Assembly (NCBI GenBank): GCA_937770485.1 | Contig: CALJHX010000003.1 | Span: forward strand, 248,415-312,414 | Direction: 5' to 3' | Source of the DNA: an uncultured Verrucomicrobiae bacterium | GTDB lineage: Bacteria; Verrucomicrobiota; Verrucomicrobiia; Limisphaerales; UBA1096 | Length of the DNA: 64,000 bases | In this document: positions 29,101 through 38,100 of the stretch, piece after piece | How the letters are laid out: every line of letters begins with the position of its first letter | Position numbering within the stretch: position 1 is the stretch's first letter | Notes under the pieces: model-generated | What the model was told of the DNA's origin: nothing | Database searches by the model: none | What the model saw: the letters and a program-made list of their open reading frames with translations, nothing else | Program-made: the position numbers and the translations under genes

Positions 29101-32100
29101 GTTACTGATAATGAAATGGCTACAGAGTTTAATAATAACGTTGCGCCTATAATCGAAAACCTGGTTTCACACGATGGCAAGACGTATGGCGTCATAAATA
29201 CCAAGATGTGGAGTGATCCAGGACTGAACGGGTTCTATCAGTTGCAGGTGGCTCAATCTGCTGCTGCACATTACAAGGGGAATGTCCTTACCATTAATGA
29301 CAAGGCGGAGAATGATTTCATTCTGAGCTACATCGATAAGAATTACCCTGGAAAAAAACTTGGGATCGGGCTCAGTGACATTTTGAGTGAAGGAACGTTT
29401 TCTTGGTCTAGCGAAGAGGGTGCCACTTACAGGAATTGGTTTCCTGGAGATGCAAACATCAAATATACAGATGACGCAATTTCACCCTGGCCATGGGACG
29501 TATCAATAGGGGAAACTGATTCGATCATAGATTACACAGGTTCTAGTGAAATTAATAATTTAGTTAATGACAACTTGAACAGCAGATATCGATCTGGGAA
29601 GGCGGGGTTTGCTGAATTCACAGTGAATTTGAAGAGGCCGATTAAAACGCAACAATTTAAAATCAGTTCTTCCAGTAATGGAAACAGAAATGTGGATCCA
29701 ACCAGTTTTGAACTGTATGGCAAAACTGATTACAAGATTCCTGGTGATGAAAACACTCTTTTTTCTGAGGATTTCGAAGGCCTCACACTTGGTGCCCGTG
29801 TAGATGAACCAAATACAGCTGACGAAGTCGTTGTACCACTGGGAAGTATTACCATCCGCGAATATTGGTATAACAAAGAAGGCAATCGTTTTGGCTATGA
29901 TCTTGCTAGTTTCAAGGATTCCGGAATGCTGATTTCACCTAATCCAAATTTCCCCAATGCAATTCTGGAAGGGACGCCTGATTTTGAAGGTGCTGCAAAT
30001 ATGTTGGAGTGGCCAGCTGGTGATCCAGATAATCCTAGTACTGTGCCCAGTTATTATGCTTCAGGTAGGGACCACCAAGGTTGGCAGGCGATAGGCTATT
30101 TGCATCCGCCTATAACCGGTGAATACAAGTTTTATCTTGCGGCTGATGAATTCGCTGAAGTTTGGCTAAGCACTGATGACTCAGCTTCAAATGCCATCAA
30201 AATAGCGGAATTAACCAATCGCTCGTCGCTAAGAGAGTTTCGTGAGTCGCACAATTCAAGTGGAATTTCTGACCTGATCACGCTCGAGAAAGGGAAGCGC
30301 TATTATTTAGAGGTAATAGCTAAGGATAATTGGAGTCAAGACTATATGGCTGTTGCGTGGAAGATCCCTGGGGGTGATGAACCGGGTTATCGCGGGTCTC
30401 CAATTCTTGGCAAATACCTTCAACCGATGACTGAAAAGCTCGATAAATATGTAGCTTATAAAGAAGGCGAAAAAGTGTGGACCAAATCTGGGCCCAGTGG
30501 TTGGAGTATCGATGACACCTCAGTTCCTGGTGCTGGAAATCCTGACAAAGACGGAGTTACCGAATGGGCGGGTTGGAGTTTCCCGAACAAGGACTTCTGG
30601 GCTGGTGCCGGAGGAGGGTTGAGGAGTGGTTTTAGTAAGGGTAATAATAATATAGCAGTTGCAGATGGTGATGCATGGGCTGACGACACTTCTCGAGAAC
30701 ATGGTCCTGTAGCAAAAAAAATCAATAATATTGAAGTTTACATGCATCAAGCTTCACCACGGGTGGTTGATCTTTCCGGGGTATTCTCAGACCAGGATCC
30801 GGAGGATGACAACTCGGAAATCGTAAAATCGATTCTAAGTATCAGTGATGATTCAATTGCTACAGCTACTTTGGCTGGGGATGACCTAACTGTTGAATTC
30901 AAGAATGCAGTCAGGGGCGAGTCGTTAATTTCTATCAAGGGTGTTTCTGATGGGTTGTTTGCCGTGGCAACTTTAAAGGTAATAATAAAAGACAGCGCAC
31001 CATATGTAGATTGGCAAAATCAGCCCTCAAATATAACTGTAAACCATAGCTCTGCGGATACAATTATTGATTTGTCAAAAACTTTTAAGGATAGAGAAAA
31101 TGATCCAATTGTTCTGTCAGTACACAATAATACGAACAAAAAAGTTGTTCAGGCTTCAATAGACGGAACTAATCTAAAATTGGATTACCAGCCTAATGAA
31201 GCGGGCGAGGGTTATGTTCAAATCAAGGCAACAGCAAATGGGCTGGGTGCATATGTTACACAACGTTTCTATGTTCTCGACACTGCCCCAGTAGCCGTAA
31301 GAGGTTTGCCCTCATTAAACGTCAAGTCAGAAGGTACAGTTTCAAGCGTTGACCTGACCGGGTTGTTTTCTGATGCAGAAGGAGACCCGATTACTTTAAG
31401 TGTAGCTTCCAATAGCAGGGAGTCACTCCTGAGTACCTTAATTGATGGGAACACCCTTAAGATTAACTACAAAGACGGTGTGTTTGGTGCTGCTGATTTG
31501 GTGATAAGAGGTACAGCGAATAATAAAAGTGTTGATTATACTTTGGCTATTTCAAGGGGGGTCCCGTTTGTGGCGAAACAAATTGAGGGACAAAGATTTG
31601 ATACCAGTTCAGTTCCACAGACAATAGATTTATCCAAAGTGTTTAAAAGTCCGGATGGTCTGGCAATTGCTAAGTCTATTAGTCTCAACTCCAATACCGA
31701 CCTAGTCACAGCCACCGTGGTTGGAGACAATCTTAGTTTGGAGTTTAAGCCCGGGACACTAGGTTTTGCTAATATCGGTATCAGGGGCGGAACGGGTGAT
31801 CGGTCAGTCAGCACAGAATTTATTGTAAAGGTAGGGCCTGCGACTGGAACTATCACGATCCGTGAATATCACAACATAAGCGGAAGTTCCATCGGGCAGA
31901 TTAAGAACTACAACAAGCTGATTTCTCCCAACCCAAACTTTCCTAATGCAATAGAAAAAGGCGAGCCCAGCTTTGAGGGGGTTGCAACCAAATTTGAGTG
32001 GCCTCCCGGTTCGGACCCCGATGATCCAAACAGTAAGCCCCCGGGGGATGTCAGGAATAATTACGGCTGGCAGGCTATCGGGTATTTGCATCCTCCCGAG

Positions 32101-35100
32101 ACTGGAGCTTATAAGTTTTATGTTGCCACGGATGATAATTCGGAATTGTACCTTAGCACTGATGAGTCGCCTGAGAATTCAGTTCGAATCGTTACTGAGC
32201 CTTCATGGAGTGGCGTTCGAGATTATAATAACCAGGGGGAAAATTCTAATGACATACAGCTTGTATCAGGTAAACGTTATTATATAGAGATCATCGTCAA
32301 GGAAGGTGGAGGCGGAGACAATATGGCTGTTGCATGGAAAATGCCCAGTGACCAAAGCGGCCCTGCCAATGGCAGCGCTCCTATTGCGGGGAAATATCTA
32401 GAGATTTGGGATAACAAGACCAATGATAAAGTAGCGCCTGTGATAACACTTCGAACTCCAAATGGCGAAGACGGTGAAGTAATAACACACGAAGCCGGGA
32501 CTGATTATGTTGATCTGGGTGCGATAGCGTCGGATGAGTCTGACGGCGTCTTAACGGCTAGCGTGGTTGTCAGTAACCCTGTCGACACGGGGAAACTGGG
32601 TGAGTATACCGTTACCTACAATGTTCAGGATGCGGCAGGCAATTTCTCGGACGAGGTGACAAGAACCGTAAAGGTTGTCGACACAACAGCACCAACAATC
32701 ACACTAGAAGGTGATGCCACTATCAAACTTGAGTTGGGGGATGTATATACCGATTCTGGAGCAAGCGCAAATGACTCATTGGAAGGTGCTCTGGTGTTAA
32801 TAAAAACCGGAGAAGTAGATACATCTAAAATTGGCGAATATGTGATCTCTTATGATGTAAAAGACTCATCTGAAAATGCTGCTACAACTGTGACGCGAAC
32901 AGTCATTGTCGGTGACACAGGGGCTCCTGTGATATCGCTAATTGGTTTGGGCACGATAACCCATGAGGCCGGGACAAATTATACAGATCAAGGGGCAACA
33001 GCACTGGACACTGTCGACGGTACACTGACCGTAAGCAGCGTGACTACGGTGAACACGGATGTAGTGGGGAGTTACAGCGTGACTTACAGTGTGAGTGACG
33101 CCAACGGGAATGCGGCGTTGCAGGTTGTGAGGACGGTGACTGTTTCGGATACAACTAGCCCTACAATCACGCTGAAGGGTGAAGCTGATATCACCATTGA
33201 ATCAGGCCAGTCATATTCAGATGCTGGCGCAAGCGCGACTGATTCTGTTGACGGCGATTTGAGCCAACTTATACAGACAGTGAACCCTGTGAATTCTGAT
33301 GGTGTTGGGGTTTATACCATAATATATAATGTCAGTGATAAAGCAGGAAATGCTGCAAACCAAATAACGCGAACAGTTAAAGTTGAAGAAAAGAAAGTAG
33401 AAAAAGTTCAATTGGCTATCGTAAGTTATGAACCGGCCAAGGATGCCACAGGCGTGGATTTGACTGCTCCCATCAAGATTAATTTTAACAAGGAGATCTC
33501 ACAGGGTTCAGGATTAATTGTTTTGAATTACTTCCTGACAGGAATCGATGAAAAAGGGGAATCGACTTCTATAAATATTGAAGATGCTGATCAGATACTA
33601 ATTACAGGTAATAGCATTACAATCACCCCAAAGTCGGGCATATTAAAGCCGGGCTTGAAGAACACGATCCATATTGAAAATGGAGTGATCCAGGATTTGG
33701 AGGGAACTGCATTTGAAGGCACCCCAGAAAGTGATTACATTTTTACTGCATCTACGATAAAGCCGGGAGTTCCATCTAATATTATTGCCGATGCCTCAGA
33801 CGGAAGAGCAACAGTCACGTGGATAGCACCTGTTTCAGACGGTGGATCTGAGATAAGTAGTTATACGGTTGTTGGCGTACCTCAATTTGAGGGTGGTCAA
33901 GAAGTAACCGGTACTTGGAACAATGGTGACGGAGAGTTGAGTATTCAACTGGAAGGTCTACAAAATGGAAAGGACTATGTCTTTAAGGTTCTCGCATCGA
34001 ATTCGGTTGGGGTTGGTGAAAAATCAGATCCAAGTCAGATTGTCACTCCCACGGCACGTAAATGGCATTGGGCTCATCCAAAATTTGCAAATAACTCCAA
34101 TACGCCGGTAGGCAAGGCTTCATCAGGAACTTTTCCGATTGGAAAAGCTGACAGCAAAGGCAACGTGATGGGTACCTGGCAGTCTGATGCAGGTGTAAAT
34201 GGTAATTTCAGGACTTCGGCAGGAAGTTGGACTAGCCCGATGACAGAACAGAAATTTCAGGGCGCAGCAATAGGGTCATTCATAGAATATGCCACTGCGC
34301 AGGACACAACTGGAGCCTTTTTTGCTGGCATAAAAAGTGACGAAAATACAAAAAAGGCTGTTCTTCAGTTCGCCATGGCAACAGCCCCAAGTTACGAGTG
34401 GAGTGAATTTGTCACTATCTCATCGGTTGATGCTGATGCGGCTAATCCGAAAATTGATACTGATGGAAAAGGAAATATTGCGGTTTTATGGGATGAGGGC
34501 GGTAAAATAAAGCTCGGCTCAAAATCAGCGTCAACTGAGATTTGGAACATCAATACAGTTTCTCCTGAAGGTGTAAAAGCCGCGAATCCATCCATAGTTG
34601 TTGATGATTCTGGTAATGCGATTTCAACATGGCAGGTCTTTAAGGAAAGAAGTTTAAAGCTTGAAGGTGGAATTAATAAGTGGATCGATGGTCACGAGCA
34701 GATAGTAGCAAACTATTTGCCGGCTGGAGCGGGTATTGAAACGGTTCAAAGCCAAAATTGGCAAGATGAAGGATATTTTTCATTGGCTGCAAGTGCACAT
34801 TACCCTCAAGTTAAAGTTGATAATAATGGGAATGCATTAGCCATTTGGCGTTGGTTTAATGGAGAAAATTATCAGATTATGGCAAGTTATCGTGCAAAAA
34901 TTGCCATTTCTGATGCGCAAATAGCGGAACCGTGGAGTAGCCCTAGAAGCATTAGCCCTAGGGGTATGGACGCGAACCACGCAACGAGGGAGATAAGCGG
35001 AAGCGCAATTGCGTTTGATTCTTCCGGCAATGCGCAGGTCGTCTGGACCGTGGTCGATAATGGGTTATACCGGATCCAGACATCGACATTAGATTTCAGG

Positions 35101-38100
35101 CAAATTCCGTACAATGGAGGCAACATATCGAGGTCGACTCCGGTTACTGTTTCACAACATGTTGATTCTGAGGGTAATATTCTTTCACTTTCAAATGCGC
35201 AACTGCCGTCAATTACGCTTGATATTGATGGAACGGCAACCATTGCATGGCAGCAGGTTGCTCCGACAGGTATTTCCCAAGTGTTGGTCTCTAGAAAAGA
35301 TGCTGCAGCGCGTGGAATGTTGCTTAGTACTGGCCAATCTGCTAACTGGTATTGGCCAACGCTCCTTCCATGGTCTATGCCTGAACTGATTTCCCGGAAG
35401 GATGAGCACGCTTTTCACCCAACCGCTTTCGGGAGTGGAGATGATAAAAATAATCCGATAGTGGTGTGGGTTCAAAAATCTACCGACCGACTTTTTAAGG
35501 GAACTTCTGAGTCTGCGCTAAGGGAGATAGCAATTGCAGAATGGAGTTACGGTGTTCCTGATGTTTCTGATCCAAAAAAACTCGTACCTACTAGTGATAT
35601 ATGGCCAGTTGCGAGTAATGGAGATTCTTATATGAAACATTTTGATCAGTATGGTGGAAATTTTTACAAAAACGGTGTTCTTTATAATGGCTTTTCAGTA
35701 GCAAAGGAAGGTCCTAATGCAGTTACGAAAAAAGAAGATCTTGACGAAAACAAAAAAATCTCTACGTACGGTAGCAGTTCTTGGACTTTTTATGGTAGTC
35801 AGGGAGAACTCGTAAAAGCTTCGGTATCAATTCCAGAGGGTGATGAAGTAACCCTTCCAAGGGCACCTGATATTGTTATCCTGGGTCCATCCATGGAATT
35901 AATATCAGTAAACATGGGCGAAGAGTTAAAAGAGGAGTATTCTCTTCATACGATTCTTCCAATCACAGGAACGTTCACTTTAATTGTTTACAACCCGAAA
36001 CCTTCCGATAAATACGATCTGCATTTTTCACGAGGCAAGAATGGGACAACTGAATTAGGTTCCATAAAGAGTCAAAGTACAAATGAATGGGATTTTACAG
36101 GAAAAAAAGGAGACAGTGTATTCCTTGCAATGGAGGGTAAATTTTTCAGTGAATCAGAGGGGATAGATGTCACGGGTGGTAATGCAATTTCCCATCCTCA
36201 CATTAAACTCTTCGACCCAAGTGGAGTATTAATTGTTGAATCAACAATTATAGATTTTCTTGCAATGTCGCATACGGAATTATCTGAGGATGGCACTTAT
36301 AAAGTAGAGTGTTCTGCAAAGAATAATGGTCTTGGTGGTTATGAGTTGTACTTATTTTCGTCAAACCCAGATAGTTTGCTGACCAGTCCGATTCAGCAAC
36401 CAGGTATCGTTAAGGGATCCATATTAATGGACGAAGTGAAGAGCGATCTGTTACTACCAAAAGAAACAGCAACCTGGACTTTTGATGCTGCAGTTAATGA
36501 TGACATAGTTATTTCCTCAACCGGCATGGACACCGTCTTATCGCTCTACGATCCTAATAATAGTTTGGTTAAACAACACGACGACAGAAGTAGGTTTAAT
36601 AAAAATTCTATAATTAGGGTTAAGGGGCTTGAGAAATCTGGGATCTATACGGTTGTCATAGGTAGTTCAGTTTCCTCAAAAGGTGGAGAATATACTCTCT
36701 CACTTAGCAAGCCAGAATTGATTTTCAAGACTACGGTTGCAGATTCATCAAATGAGACGGGCGTTCCTAACCCTATAAAAATCAATGTCGTTGTTATTAC
36801 GGATGATAAGACACTGGCAACTATACCCGTAAACACATCTAACTGGTCTGATTGGCCAGGTAGTATTGTTGGCGATTTAAATACTGAATTTGGTTCGTTA
36901 ACTTCTGGGTATGTCGCCCCTAAATTCGAATTATCTAAGTACACTGTGCTTCATTCTGAAAATGCTGTTTTCGATTCCGAATCAGATGCGTTGTATGAAA
37001 TTTCAGATCATCCATTTGCTGAATCCGGTGCCATAAACATTTTCTTTCTAAACCTGCCAGAAGCCAATAGGGGTATTACATTTTTGGACCAACGACTTTA
37101 CCGGACAAATGGTCCGGTAGTCCTGCTTAATGCCGATGTGAAGGAAGATGAAATGGTTCATATTCAGAAAGTTGGACACTTGATTGGTTTTGAGAAAGTG
37201 TCAGGGGGAGGCATAGGGGCATCTAAGGAATACAAGAAGCTAAATGCTCCTCCAATAAAATATCTATCATATACTCACAGTAATCTTGAGTCTAACCTCA
37301 TGGGCAAATGGGGTACTGAGTCACAATTTTCAGATAATGATGCTAACAGTCAAAAGAGTACGTTTTCTACAACTTTGTACAGGCAAACTTTTAGTGATAT
37401 ATTCGGGGCTTGGTATGAGTGGAACGAGTTGGATAGACTCCATGATTCAGGTACAGGAGAAGGCCCTGACGGTGGCACGGGTAGCAACGAGCCTCCTGTA
37501 TTAGCTGATCTGGAGGATGTTACCGTCGAGGCAGGTGGAGGTGCTGTGTTCACAGTAGATTTCACTGATGAAGATAAAAGGGATATTCATACGATAAAAG
37601 TTACCACTGTAGGGAATCAGCTCTCCACATGGGGTGTTAACATTTTGGGTGAAGGTAGAACGAGCGGTAGTATTTTTGAATTAACAAGTGCTAAAAATTC
37701 AGCAGGTACCATACCAATAAAAGTGGAAATAAGTGATGGCTCTATAAGAGTCAGCAAAGAATTTAATTTCACAATTACGGTGCCACGACCTGCTATTGGA
37801 GAAGTATTTAAACATGACAACCCAGATTCTGTTGCCGAAAACAAACTAAAGGTGGGCGTTTTAATGGTTGACTCAACGGGAGGTAACGCTTCTTTCTCAG
37901 GTAGGCCTTCAACTTACAATGAATACATATCACCCGAAGCACTGGGCGAACTGGTGTTCAAAAGTAAAAACGGGTTAAATAGTTTTCTGCAAGAAGCATC
38001 TTACGGTAGAACTTCACTTGAGGGTAGTGTTATAGGTTGGGGCATTATTGATTCGCAAACTGAGGGTAGTCAATTTGACAATCTTAAGGGGCAGAAGAAA